From Verrucomicrobiaceae bacterium (lineage in GTDB: Bacteria > Pseudomonadota > Gammaproteobacteria > Pseudomonadales > CAMLJR01): a DNA stretch of 64,000 bases. The notes under the pieces are model-generated. The model did no database searches, was not told the DNA's origin, and saw nothing but the letters and a program-made list of their open reading frames with translations. Positions 8,552-17,281 of the stretch are shown in pieces. Each line of letters starts with the position of its first letter. Positions within the stretch are counted from its first letter, which is position 1. Location of the stretch: NCBI GenBank assembly GCA_028293825.1, contig JAQGNY010000042.1, forward strand, positions 1-64,000, given 5' to 3'. Both the position numbers and the translations under genes were made by a program.

Positions 8552-8980
8552 TTATTTGTGATCGTTCGGTGTTTGCGTCGTCAAACTTAGATGTGTAAAA
8601 CCCAACTGCCCCGCTGCGTCCATCGCGCGCACCACGGCAAAATTCGGTGTATTCGCGTCGGCCGTAATTGTCAGTGGCAATTCGACATTACCGGCAGATG
8701 CTTCCTGCAATGCGGCTTTAATCGTGCTGACATCGCCCTTCGTTAAGCTGCGATCGTTGATGCTGTAGTGACTGTCCGCAGTGATGATAATTTCGAGCTG
8801 TTTTTCGGTTTGCGTGATGGCCTCGCCAGTTGCCTCGGGTAATTGCACGCTGAGCTGACTCTGCTTGGTGAACGTGGTAGAGATCATAAAGAAAATCAAC
8901 AGCAGCAATAACACATCGACCAAGTTGACGATGTTGGTACCCATATCGACATCGGTAGTGGTCGGTCGCTTGAAGCGCAT
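8552..8980 (-). CDS. exbD: ExbD/TolR-family biopolymer transport protein
   Basis: 142 residues with one N-terminal membrane helix carrying the conserved proton-path Asp22 in 'NLVDVLLLLLIFFMIS', followed by a periplasmic domain. ExbD works with ExbB to feed proton-motive force to TonB. The ATG overlaps the exbB stop (TGATG), so the two are coupled. This pair lies upstream of lpxK, as in Pseudomonas, with no TonB beside it. It may also serve another partner, because exbB/exbD pairs in the lpxK cluster have not been tied firmly to iron uptake. Confidence 0.92.
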   Translation of the reverse strand: MRFKRPTTTDVDMGTNIVNLVDVLLLLLIFFMISTTFTKQSQLSVQLPEATGEAITQTEKQLEIIITADSHYSINDRSLTKGDVSTIKAALQEASAGNVELPLTITADANTPNFAVVRAMDAAGQLGFTHLSLTTQTPNDHK

Positions 8981-9624
8981 CAGCGATTGTCCTTCAACAA
9001 GTCGGCCTTCAACTCGACTTTGCGATCGCCCTGCATGGCGTCCACCAACTTCAATGCTTCTTGTTCGAGCAACATCACCAAGGTAGTAATACGACCGTTA
9101 AAAAAGCGATGCATGATCGTCGCCGGGATCGCCACCATTAGACCGGCCGCGGTGGTTACCAACGCTTCGGCAATGCCGCCGGCAAGCACAGTAGGATCGG
9201 TATTGCCCTGCAAACGAATTTGATTGAATACATCCATGATGCCGAGGATCGCGCCGATCAAACCAAACATCGGTGCCACCAACGCGACGGTGCCGAGCGC
9301 GTTTAAATAACGCTCCATGCCGTACACGACAACAGTGGCACTTTCTTCAAGACTTTCTTTCATGATTTCGCGGCCGTGACGCGCATTGGTCAATCCGGTC
9401 GCGAGAATTAAACCCAGCGGCGATAATTGTTTCAGCTCGCGAATTTTATTGGCATCGAGCTGATTATTTTTAATCCAGCTCCATACTTCGCCCAACAATT
9501 GCGGCGGCGCAATTTTCGAAACGCGCAGTGCCATTAACCGTTCCACGGAAATCGCCAGTGCGATTATCGAGCAAGCAATAATCGGCAGCATCAACCAACC
9601 GCCGGATTTTATAATTTCAAACAC
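8980..9624 (-). CDS. exbB: ExbB/TolQ-family proton channel (MotA/TolQ/ExbB)
   Basis: 214 residues, three predicted membrane helices: residues about 9-27, about 110-130 ('NALGTVALVAPMFGLIGAI') and about 155-175 ('GGIAEALVTTAAGLMVAIPA'). The last two hold the family's Gly/Ala/Thr-rich channel motif. Forms the pentameric stator around ExbD in the inner membrane. GTG start at 9624 with AGGA about 6 bases upstream. First gene of the exbB-exbD-lpxK-kdsB-phosphatase-murB run; a second, larger ExbB lies at 57920. Confidence 0.92.
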   Translation of the reverse strand: MFEIIKSGGWLMLPIIACSIIALAISVERLMALRVSKIAPPQLLGEVWSWIKNNQLDANKIRELKQLSPLGLILATGLTNARHGREIMKESLEESATVVVYGMERYLNALGTVALVAPMFGLIGAILGIMDVFNQIRLQGNTDPTVLAGGIAEALVTTAAGLMVAIPATIMHRFFNGRITTLVMLLEQEALKLVDAMQGDRKVELKADLLKDNR

Positions 9625-9735
9625 CGTGAATCCTCGCTGTTTTTTGTGAGCGCAGCGTGATCCGCACGCGCGTCTAATTTTCAGAGCGCCGAAACTGTAG
9701 CACAGCGCTCAACGCACCGGGAGCCACGCGCTGTA

Positions 9736-12057
9736 TCAATCCCAGTAATGTCGCAGCTGCGATCGCTGCGCCGTGATCTGCGGCACAGCAGCGCCGTTGA
9801 AATCGAAAATTAACGCGCCGTCGGTTGCAGTGTTGAACGAAGCAGCACCGGCTTCGCGATAGCGTTGTTCGACGCGCGGATGCGGATGATGAAACCGGTT
9901 TAAATAGCCGCTCGAAAAAACCACATAACGCGGTTGCGTGCGCGCAATAAATGCCGGCGTCGACGAGCTGTTACTGCCGTGATGCGGTGCAATCATCAAC
10001 GTGATGTGTTGAAAGTCGGAATTGTTAAGTAAGTTTATTTCGGCGCGATTCTCGATATCACCCGTTAACAAAATCGTATCGTTGCCGGCGCGTACCTGCA
10101 GCACGCACGAAGCATTGTTGCCGCGCTGATGGGTATTTTCGCTGCGCTCGCTCGCCGTGGGATAAAGCATTTCAAATTCGACTGCATTCCATCGCCAGCG
10201 CATGCCGGCCTGACAAAACTCGGCGTGGACAGCGCCTATGTTTTCGCCGATCAGCAAGCGACCGACGTCGAATTCGCGCTCGATATCGGGCCAGCCGCCA
10301 GCGTGATCGTTATCGTGGTGGCTGACAACTACCGTATCGAGCCGGTCGATACCGCGCCAGCGCAGCAGCGGTGAAATGGCCAACTCGGCCACGGTGCGCT
10401 CCGGGCCAAACGGCGGACCGGTGTCGTAGAGCAGTCGATGCCCGGCTGTTTCGACCAATACCGCCAGCCCTTGCCCAACATCGACCACGGTTACACGGAC
10501 AGCACCTTCAGCGATTGGCTCGATACGCGGCCACAACAAGGGCACCAGAAAAAACAGCGCGAAGGCCCGACCCGGCATTCCGCGCGGCAGCAATAGCAAC
10601 AACGCCAGCGCCGCCGCGCAAGTAATCGATAGCACGCTCACGCCCGCTGCATGCCAAATCCACACAGAGCCATGCAGCTGCAACCACTCGAGATAAAGAA
10701 CCAGCCAGTCCAGCGTGCGATCGGCGCACTGCCATAAAAAATTACCGACGACGGGCGTGATCGTATCGGCAATTAATGCAAGAAAAGCGAGCGGCATCGA
10801 CAGCAACGTTGATAACGGAATGGCGACTAAATTTGCCGGTAACGAGAGCAGCGTGAACTGCCCCGACAATGCTAATAACACCGGCAGCGACGCCGCAAAC
10901 ACCGCGCTTTGCGCGCGCCACCAGCGCCAGCGCGAAGGTCGCTGTGTGCGCTGACCGGCAATCGCCAGCAATAACGCAGCCACCGCTATAAACGAAAACC
11001 AAAAGCCGATGTCGAGCACCGCCAGCGGATCGAAGACCAGCACAATCCACAGCGAAAAAATCCAGCCGGTCGATGCGGTAATTTCGCGCCGACCCACCAG
11101 CGCCCACAGTAATATCGCAAACATGATCAACGCGCGTTGGATCGGCAAACCGAAACCTGCCAGCGCCGCGTAAATCAAAGCAACCGCCATCGCTGGCAAC
11201 GCCCCCAACCAACTGCTGCGGCGCGTGCTCACCGCGAATGGGCTGCGCCACCACTGCCGGCTCAGCCACAGGACCAAGCCGCCGGTAAATGCGATTTGCA
11301 AACCCGAAACGACAAACAGATGCACTGTGCCGGTGGCGCCGAATGTTTTCCATGAAGCTTGATTAATCGCGCTGCCATCGCCCACCAATAAACCGAGCAG
11401 CAAATCGCGGTGCGCAAAATGCTCGAGCCGTCGCTGTAAATAATTACGCGCCTGCTCGCGCCATGAGTCGATCGATAATTGCGATGCTATTTGCCGCCGC
11501 AGATTATCGGGGCTGCGCTCGACGTAACCGACCGCGCCGATCCGATTGGCAACCAGCCACGCTTCGTAATCGAAGCCGGCGGGATTGGCGAAACCGCGCG
11601 GACGCCTGAGTTTGACGCGCAACTGCCAGCGCTCGCCGGCCGCTGGCATAACCGGCGCTTCGTACCAACTGAGTTTTACCTGGCGCGGTGCTTGATCGCA
11701 GCGCACGCTCGGCGCACTGCTGCATTCGTCGACATCGAATTGAAAACGGAGCACCGGCTTTTGATCGAAGCCGAGCTCCTGCTCGACCAGACCGCTGACG
11801 CGGCCCTGCAACAACAGCGATTGTTGCTCCTGCGCGGCAGGCAAAATTCCGGCGCACAGATAGTGGCCAAACGCGGTGCCCCAACTCAGGCCAAGCAGCA
11901 GGGCGAAAAGAGCGATCCACCACTGCCGGCGATACCATCGGCAGGTCACCAGTACTAACGCACTCGTGGCCAGCAACGTCGCTGGCGAGGGCAATTGCGG
12001 CAACCAAGCAACTGCGCCGATTCCCAGCGCCATGCACAGCATCCCTACTCGAATCAC
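9736..12057 (-). CDS. comEC: DNA internalization/competence protein ComEC/Rec2
   Basis: Inner-membrane channel for single-stranded DNA import in natural transformation. About 773 residues in the expected order: an N-terminal DUF4131-like region with membrane helices, a central competence domain with many helices (about residues 215-500), and a C-terminal metallo-beta-lactamase-like domain with 'SHHDNDHAGG' and a later 'APHHGS'. GTG 12057 is chosen as start because AAGGA lies 8 bases upstream; TTG 12063 is too close to it. The gene is divergent from the DUF2062 gene. No other competence gene is in the window. Confidence 0.93.
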   Translation of the reverse strand: MIRVGMLCMALGIGAVAWLPQLPSPATLLATSALVLVTCRWYRRQWWIALFALLLGLSWGTAFGHYLCAGILPAAQEQQSLLLQGRVSGLVEQELGFDQKPVLRFQFDVDECSSAPSVRCDQAPRQVKLSWYEAPVMPAAGERWQLRVKLRRPRGFANPAGFDYEAWLVANRIGAVGYVERSPDNLRRQIASQLSIDSWREQARNYLQRRLEHFAHRDLLLGLLVGDGSAINQASWKTFGATGTVHLFVVSGLQIAFTGGLVLWLSRQWWRSPFAVSTRRSSWLGALPAMAVALIYAALAGFGLPIQRALIMFAILLWALVGRREITASTGWIFSLWIVLVFDPLAVLDIGFWFSFIAVAALLLAIAGQRTQRPSRWRWWRAQSAVFAASLPVLLALSGQFTLLSLPANLVAIPLSTLLSMPLAFLALIADTITPVVGNFLWQCADRTLDWLVLYLEWLQLHGSVWIWHAAGVSVLSITCAAALALLLLLPRGMPGRAFALFFLVPLLWPRIEPIAEGAVRVTVVDVGQGLAVLVETAGHRLLYDTGPPFGPERTVAELAISPLLRWRGIDRLDTVVVSHHDNDHAGGWPDIEREFDVGRLLIGENIGAVHAEFCQAGMRWRWNAVEFEMLYPTASERSENTHQRGNNASCVLQVRAGNDTILLTGDIENRAEINLLNNSDFQHITLMIAPHHGSNSSSTPAFIARTQPRYVVFSSGYLNRFHHPHPRVEQRYREAGAASFNTATDGALIFDFNGAAVPQITAQRSQLRHYWD

Positions 12058-12202
12058 AGTCAATATCCTTTTGTCTGACTCGGTTTTTCAGTTTTTCGAT
12101 TTTATTCGGCATAATGCCGCGCCTACTGAGATCCTGAGCGCAAACATCGCGCCGAATCATAGAGGTGCGGGTCTTTCTTACGCAATTGCTGAAGCGCTGC
12201 CG

Positions 12203-12736
12203 ATGTCACGAAATTTCTTCAAGCGATATATGCCCGACCCGGAAAAACTCCGGCAGCATCGCTCGCTGCGCTTTTTTCAGCGCTGGCTCAACGATCCCAA
12301 TCTGTGGCATTTGAATCGCTATTCGGTATCTGCGGCTGTATTTATCGGGTTGCTGATCGCGTTCATTCCGCTACCTATCCATATCGTGATTTGCACGCTG
12401 GTGGCGATTTGGTGGCGTGCAAACTTACCGATTGCGCTCAGCGTGATTTGGATATCCAACCCTTTTACCATCCCGCCGCAATTCTATATGGCCTACAAGG
12501 TCGGCTCTCTGCTTCTGCGCCGGCCGGAACATCATTTTTCGTTCGAATTGTCACTGCAATGGCTGGGTAGTGAATTCAGCTTCATCTGGCAACCACTGTT
12601 ACTGGGTTGCGCGGTGTGCGGTTTTGCCGCCGCCTTTCTCGGCGCGGCTTTGGTGCGAATTATCTGGCGTTTGCAAGTCATCGCGCGCTGGCGCGCCCGC
12701 AAAAATCACCGTCAAAATCAGCCTAAGTCGCATTAG
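12203..12736 (+). CDS. DUF2062 family membrane protein
   Basis: The ATG at 12203 (M-S-R-N-F-F-K-R-Y) is chosen; the longer open frame runs back into comEC on the other strand. 177 residues. A basic N-terminus ('LRQHRSLRFF') is followed by two to three hydrophobic segments: 'AAVFIGLLIAFIPLPIHIVI', the conserved 'ISNPFTIPPQFYMAYKVG' loop, and 'LLLGCAVCGFAAAFLGAALV'. The tail is Arg/Lys-rich. This is the pattern of DUF2062, an uncharacterised inner-membrane family. It lies between comEC and lolCDE in Pseudomonas too, here separated by an inserted SnoaL/htpX block. Confidence 0.88.
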   Translation: MSRNFFKRYMPDPEKLRQHRSLRFFQRWLNDPNLWHLNRYSVSAAVFIGLLIAFIPLPIHIVICTLVAIWWRANLPIALSVIWISNPFTIPPQFYMAYKVGSLLLRRPEHHFSFELSLQWLGSEFSFIWQPLLLGCAVCGFAAAFLGAALVRIIWRLQVIARWRARKNHRQNQPKSH

Positions 12737-12891
12737 TTAAGAACAAAAAGCTGGCATCTCCAACAGCGTGCCGGTTATTCTTTCAGACGCTGCCTTAAAT
12801 TCATTGCGACTCAAAAGGCACTCGATCACCATCGCAACTAAACCCTGCTACTAAAACACGCCCAAATACTAAAAATAGGTGGAGTTAACTA

Positions 12892-13902
12892 ATGAAAACA
12901 GATCGACTGAAACGACCCCTCGGTAAAGCTATCAGCCTCATCGTTGGCGCTGTTGCCTGCGCTTCGATATCGTTCGCCAATGCCGCGTCCACGTTCAACG
13001 CGCCGGCCGATGTGAAAGCTATTCACACTATCGAAGACGATCTCGCCACGCAGAAAAGCATGAAGGATCTGATCAAGTACTACGCACCCGATGCCGTGGT
13101 CTTGGACATTTTCGCGCCCGGCATCTATAAGGGCACCGACCAGATTTATAAAGGCTTCGAGGAGCAAATGGGCCCGATGCAAACGATGAAGAGCGATATG
13201 CCCGACATCAATGTGGCCACCAACGGCACGTTTGCTTGCGCGGCAATGACACTGCATTTCGACTCGACCATGAAAGATGGCAAAAAAGTCGAAGTCACCA
13301 TTCGCCAACTCGATGCATTCAAAAAGATCGACGGCAAATGGTTGATCGTGCAACAACACATCTCCATGCCAACCGATACTAAAACCGGCATGGCTGTGAT
13401 GAATGGTCCACTGCCAGTGCGCGGACCAATCAAATGGGCAGACAACGCAATTCCCGCATCGACCCAATCGCCTGCCGATGCTAAAGCAGATATCCGCAAG
13501 TTTATGGATGTGGGCGCGCTATCGACCAGCATTGAGCAATTAATGGCGTACTACGGTCCGGGCGACGACATCCTGATTTACGACACCTATTTCCCGGGCG
13601 AACTGCGCGGTCGCAAAGAAATCAACGATTACTACGCTGCAATGATGGGCAGCTACAGCAGCATCAAAGTGAAAATGCCGGAATTTGTCGCCGACTCCGA
13701 CGGTGCGTTCGGCATTCAGATCGATACACAAGATATGGAATTGAAAATGAAGGACGGCAGCACCAAATATATTTCGCTGCGTCAGAGCGATTGCATGCGC
13801 CGCGTTAACAACAAATGGTACTCGTTCTTTGAAATGATTTCGTATCCAGTCGATATGAAAACCGGAAAATCCATTGTCGAAAATCCCACTGCATTTAAAT
13901 AA
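12892..13902 (+). CDS. Secreted protein with two SnoaL/NTF2-like (DUF4440-type) domains
   Basis: 336 residues. A signal peptide (basic start, hydrophobic core, cleavage after 'SFANA' near residue 31) is followed by two homologous domains of about 140 residues. Domain 1 has 'YYAPDAVVLDIFAPGIYKG' and a strand ending 'DGKWLIVQQHISMP'; domain 2 repeats this as 'YYGPGDDILIYDTYFPGEL' and 'NNKWYSFFEMISYPVD'. Each ends in a D-x-K-T-G segment. The fold is that of ketosteroid-isomerase-like proteins; catalytic function cannot be assigned. GGTGGAG lies 7 bases before the ATG. An inverted repeat at 13920 probably ends both this gene and htpX. Confidence 0.8.
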   Translation: MKTDRLKRPLGKAISLIVGAVACASISFANAASTFNAPADVKAIHTIEDDLATQKSMKDLIKYYAPDAVVLDIFAPGIYKGTDQIYKGFEEQMGPMQTMKSDMPDINVATNGTFACAAMTLHFDSTMKDGKKVEVTIRQLDAFKKIDGKWLIVQQHISMPTDTKTGMAVMNGPLPVRGPIKWADNAIPASTQSPADAKADIRKFMDVGALSTSIEQLMAYYGPGDDILIYDTYFPGELRGRKEINDYYAAMMGSYSSIKVKMPEFVADSDGAFGIQIDTQDMELKMKDGSTKYISLRQSDCMRRVNNKWYSFFEMISYPVDMKTGKSIVENPTAFK

Positions 13903-13919
13903 ATTCGAAGCTCGGTAAT

Positions 13920-13954
13920 ATTGTCCGGTCTTGCGCAATGCGAGACCGGACAAT
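13920..13954. terminator. Inverted repeat between convergent genes, probable bidirectional terminator
   Basis: ATTGTCCGGTCT at 13920-13931 is repeated inverted as AGACCGGACAAT at 13943-13954, a 12-bp stem with an 11-base loop. It lies between the SnoaL gene end (13902) and the htpX end (13966). Only short T or A tracts follow, so it is not a classic strong terminator. Confidence 0.7.
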
Positions 13955-13965
13955 AATTTGCTCGA

Positions 13966-14841
13966 TTACCTCATTTGCTCCAATGCCGCGATGCGCGCTT
14001 CCAGCGGCGGATGTGACGACATTAACTTCATAAACCCACCGCGACCACCGGCAATTCCGAACGCCATTAATTTCTCCGGCATATGCTGCTCTTCGTGAAT
14101 CGATTGCAGACGGCGCAGCGCTGCGATCATTTTCTCGCGCCCGGCCAATACTGAGCCGCCGACGTCCGCGCGAAATTCGCGATGGCGCGAAAAGCTCATC
14201 ACCACCATTGACGCAATCACACCCAGCGCAATTTCCAACACCAAATGAATTGCGAAATACGCCATGCCTGGACCGTCTTCATTTTTCAACACCACGCGAT
14301 CGATAAAACTGCCCACTGCACGCGCGATAAAAATAACGAAGGTGTTCAGCACACCTTGGATCAGCGTCAACGTCACCATATCGCCATTCGCCACGTGCGA
14401 AATTTCGTGGCCGATTACCGCTTCCGCTTCATCTTGCGTCATCCGATGTAACAGCCCTTCGGACACTGCAACCAATGAATTATTACGCGATGCGCCGGTG
14501 GCAAAGGCGTTCACTTCCGGCGACGGGTAGATCGCAATTTCCGGCATTTTTATTCCCGCTTGCGCGGAATGCCGCTGCACGGTTTCGAATAACCAGCGCT
14601 GTTGCGGCGTTGCGGGCTCGGTGATCACTTTCGCACCGACCGCCATTTTGGCCGACCATTTCGAAATCAACAGCGAGATGAATGCACCGCCGAAACCAAA
14701 GATTGCCGCAAAGCCCAACAATGCGCCGAAGTCGATTCCCTGCGCGGTGATGTACCGATTAAAACCGAGTACCGAACTCACAACCGATAACGTAATTAAT
14801 ACGCCGAGGTTGGTTAGCAAAAATAACGCAATGCGTTTCAT
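13966..14841 (-). CDS. htpX: Membrane zinc metalloprotease HtpX
   Basis: Inner-membrane M48 protease that degrades misfolded membrane proteins together with FtsH in E. coli. 291 residues. Two N-terminal helices (about residues 5-25 and 36-60), the zinc motif HEISH at residues 145-149 inside '[17 protein letters not shown]', then two further helices and the third-ligand region '[10 protein letters not shown]'. AGGAG lies about 10 bases before the ATG. A riboswitch-like leader with promoter and terminator sits about 150-340 bases upstream on the same strand, with no other gene between, so htpX is the gene it would control. Confidence 0.96.
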   Translation of the reverse strand: MKRIALFLLTNLGVLITLSVVSSVLGFNRYITAQGIDFGALLGFAAIFGFGGAFISLLISKWSAKMAVGAKVITEPATPQQRWLFETVQRHSAQAGIKMPEIAIYPSPEVNAFATGASRNNSLVAVSEGLLHRMTQDEAEAVIGHEISHVANGDMVTLTLIQGVLNTFVIFIARAVGSFIDRVVLKNEDGPGMAYFAIHLVLEIALGVIASMVVMSFSRHREFRADVGGSVLAGREKMIAALRRLQSIHEEQHMPEKLMAFGIAGGRGGFMKLMSSHPPLEARIAALEQMR

Positions 14842-14990
14842 AAACTACAGCTCCTACAAGGTGAAAAAATTCAGCAGCAAGTAAATAATTCGGCAATCGT
14901 TTCATAAATTATCGATTGACCAGTCACTAACAACCAATAAATTTTCAGTGCATAAGCGACCTCTGCTTCACTGCGCACAAATTACGCGCG

Positions 14991-15031
14991 AAAAAAAACG
15001 GCCTGGTTGAAAGACACAGGCCGTTTTTTTT
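14991..15031 (-). terminator. Intrinsic terminator of the htpX leader
   Basis: On the minus strand CGGCCTG and CAGGCCG form a GC-rich stem flanked by runs of eight A and eight T, with a loop of about 11 bases. It is downstream of the riboswitch aptamer and upstream of htpX, the place of an expression platform. Its 5' half can alternatively pair with leader bases just upstream (see findings). Confidence 0.88.
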
Positions 15032-15170
15032 GAACAAGCCCCTGCCTTTCGGCAAGGTCTTGCTCACAATATTGCAGCGATAATCGACTGCTAATTGCTC
15101 GGGCACCGGGTTGTTCGACTAAGAATCAACCGTGATGACGATGCACCGACGAAGAGCTACTCCCCTTGAT
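15032..15170 (-). promoter_or_regulatory. yybP-ykoY class manganese riboswitch upstream of htpX
   Basis: The minus-strand RNA carries the two hallmark segments of the yybP-ykoY Mn2+ aptamer. The 5' one is CAAGGGGAGUAGC (15156-15168) and the 3' one is GAGCAAGACCUUGCC (15051-15065), about 100 nt apart. P1 is CAAGG (15164-15168) pairing with CCUUG (15053-15057). Right after the aptamer, bases 15032-15065 can form an alternative near-perfect hairpin (GAGCAAG with CUUGUUC, CCUUGCC with GGCAGGG) that uses the P1 3' strand. A terminator follows at 14991. In known examples Mn2+ stabilises P1 and turns on exporter genes such as mntP and alx; here the downstream gene is htpX. Aptamer identity is by motif, not by covariance search. 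Confidence 0.88.
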
Positions 15171-15177
15171 AGCCGCA

Positions 15178-15206
15178 ACGTTATGGAAATTTGCACGCTG
15201 CGTCAA
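15178..15206 (-). promoter_or_regulatory. Sigma-70-type promoter for the riboswitch-htpX transcript
   Basis: On the minus strand TTGACG (15201-15206) is separated by exactly 17 bases from TAACGT (15178-15183). The predicted start near 15171 is one or two bases before the aptamer P1 region, which is what a riboswitch leader needs. Confidence 0.7.
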
Positions 15207-15283
15207 CCTTTACAACAAGATCGTATCGTTAAACCAGTAACGAATCCGGCCCTTAAATTGGCAAAAATTCACGTATTTGATAT

Positions 15284-16525
15284 TCAGTCGTAACGTAATG
15301 CCACCGCCGGCTGCACTTTAGAGGCGCGCCACGCCGGATAAATCGCCGCCAGCGTGCTCATCAACAAAGCCGTTCCAGCCACTTGCAACACATCGATAAG
15401 GCGCAAATCCGATGGTAAATAACTGATCGGGTATACATCCGACTTTAAAAATTGAATGTGTAATAGATGTTCGACACCGGCGATGATGTCGGTAATTGCC
15501 AGCGACAAAATAACGCCGAAGATCACGCCCAATACGGTACCGATAACACCGACAAAAAACCCCTGCACCAAAAATATTGTAACTATCCCGCGCGTGCTCG
15601 CACCCTGACTGCGCAATATCGCAATATCGCCGTGCTTATCGTTAACCACCAACACCAATGCCGACACGACATTAAATGCAGCGACCGCGATAATTATCGC
15701 GAGCATCATGCCGACCAAGCGCTTCGACAAATGAATCGCCGTATATAAATTGCCCTGCGTCACCGTCCAATCGCTGGCGTAGTAGCGTCCACCTAGTTCT
15801 TGCCATAATTCGCGCGCAATTTTCGGCGCGTCGAATAAATTATTAACAGTCACACGCATGGCAATCGCGTCGCTGCTGTCGCCACTCAAAATCTGCGCAT
15901 TATCGAGTCGCAATAATGCCAGGCCTTCATCGAGCTCAGTGCCACTTTTAATCAAGCCGGCCACGGTGAAACGCGAAATACGCGGCTGTACATGCGAATT
16001 ACCCGCCTCCGTATTCGGCACCACCACAACGATGTGATCGCCGACAGTCACGGCTAATTTTTTTGCGAGCCCCTGCCCTAACACAATGGCTTGTGGATCA
16101 TTTGTCAGCGCTGTTAACGCGCCAGCATCGAGAAAATGTGTCAGCGCGGTGGCGCGCGCTTCGCGTTCAGGATCGACACCAAAAACCAGCGCCGTTTCCA
16201 CCGCTTCGCCTTTAATCAACATGCCATTTAACTGCAGCAACGGCGACGCGCTGACAATGCCGGGAAATTTATCTAGCTGCGCCGCCGTTTCGCGCCAGTT
16301 ATCGCGCGGGTCGGACGGATATAAATTAATGTGCGGCACCAAACCCAAAATTCGCTCACGCATTTCGCGTTCGAAGCCGTTCATCACCGATAACACGACA
16401 ATTAATAATGCGACGCCAATAACCAAACCAGCGATGGCAGTGCGCGATAAAAATGTCGTCAGACGCGAGCCTCGTTTAGAACCGGTGTAACGCGTGCCGA
16501 TAAAAAGACTGTAGGGATTAAACAT
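15284..16525 (-). CDS. lolE: Lipoprotein-releasing ABC transporter permease LolC/LolE family (second copy)
   Basis: Permease of the LolCDE complex, which extracts lipoproteins from the inner membrane for hand-over to LolA. Start placed at ATG 16525 ([10 protein letters not shown]), overlapping the lolD stop by 8 bases; the longer frame is inside lolD. 413 residues: one N-terminal helix with '[18 protein letters not shown]', a large periplasmic domain (about residues 60-250), then three C-terminal FtsX-type helices ending '[21 protein letters not shown]'. Family is certain. The LolE name follows operon order (C-D-E); by local similarity the two permeases could be named the other way. Confidence 0.92.
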   Translation of the reverse strand: MFNPYSLFIGTRYTGSKRGSRLTTFLSRTAIAGLVIGVALLIVVLSVMNGFEREMRERILGLVPHINLYPSDPRDNWRETAAQLDKFPGIVSASPLLQLNGMLIKGEAVETALVFGVDPEREARATALTHFLDAGALTALTNDPQAIVLGQGLAKKLAVTVGDHIVVVVPNTEAGNSHVQPRISRFTVAGLIKSGTELDEGLALLRLDNAQILSGDSSDAIAMRVTVNNLFDAPKIARELWQELGGRYYASDWTVTQGNLYTAIHLSKRLVGMMLAIIIAVAAFNVVSALVLVVNDKHGDIAILRSQGASTRGIVTIFLVQGFFVGVIGTVLGVIFGVILSLAITDIIAGVEHLLHIQFLKSDVYPISYLPSDLRLIDVLQVAGTALLMSTLAAIYPAWRASKVQPAVALRYD

Positions 16526-17222
16526 GCGCTGAACCATCGAGCAAACCATCGCGCAAATGCAGTACGCGATCCATACGTTCGGCCAGGACAAGATCGTGCG
16601 TGACGACGATGAAACATGTGTCGAGTTCGCGATTCAATTCGAGCATTAATTGATGAATCGTTTCCGCCGTATTGCGATCGAGATTGCCGGTTGGTTCGTC
16701 GAGCAACACACACAACGGCTGCGCCACTAACGCTCGCGCTATGGCGACACGTTGGCGCTCGCCACCGGACAACTCTGCAGGTTTATGTTGCAGCCGCGCG
16801 CCCAGCCCAACTCTCGCCAGCATCGCCTGCGCCGCAGCCGAAGCGCTGGCGGTTTTTTCACCGCGAATCAACAACGGCATCGCAACATTTTCCAGCGCGG
16901 TGAACTCGCCGAGCAAATGGTGAAACTGATAAACAAAGCCGAGCGTGCGATTGCGCAAAATACTGCGTTGCTTTTCGTTGAGTGCAGAAATCGGTTCGCC
17001 TTTGACGTGCACCGAACCACTGCTCGGTGTATCAAGGCCACCCAGCAAATTCAACAGCGTCGATTTTCCCGAGCCGGAACTGCCGACGATAGCGATGCGC
17101 TCACCGGCGTGAATTTTCATCGTAACGCCGTCGAGTACCTGCAACACCTGCGGACCTTCGTCGTACGACTTACGCAAATCGCGGCATTCGAGCACGATTG
17201 GTTTTTCGTTCAATCCTGACAA
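16518..17222 (-). CDS. lolD: Lipoprotein-releasing ABC transporter ATPase
   Basis: ATP-hydrolysing subunit of LolCDE at the cytoplasmic face. 234 residues. Walker A 'GSSGSGKS' (residues 47-54), Q-loop '[17 protein letters not shown]', signature '[15 protein letters not shown]', Walker B '[12 protein letters not shown]', H-loop 'VVTHD'. 'FHHLL' after the Q-loop is a LolD-typical feature. Lies between two LolC/E permeases, 59 bases after the first and overlapping the second. Confidence 0.96.
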   Translation of the reverse strand: MSGLNEKPIVLECRDLRKSYDEGPQVLQVLDGVTMKIHAGERIAIVGSSGSGKSTLLNLLGGLDTPSSGSVHVKGEPISALNEKQRSILRNRTLGFVYQFHHLLGEFTALENVAMPLLIRGEKTASASAAAQAMLARVGLGARLQHKPAELSGGERQRVAIARALVAQPLCVLLDEPTGNLDRNTAETIHQLMLELNRELDTCFIVVTHDLVLAERMDRVLHLRDGLLDGSAHV

Positions 17223-17281
17223 AATTTTTCCTCGTTATTGGGTGCGAATAATCGCGGCCCCACATAGGCGATATAAAAAAA

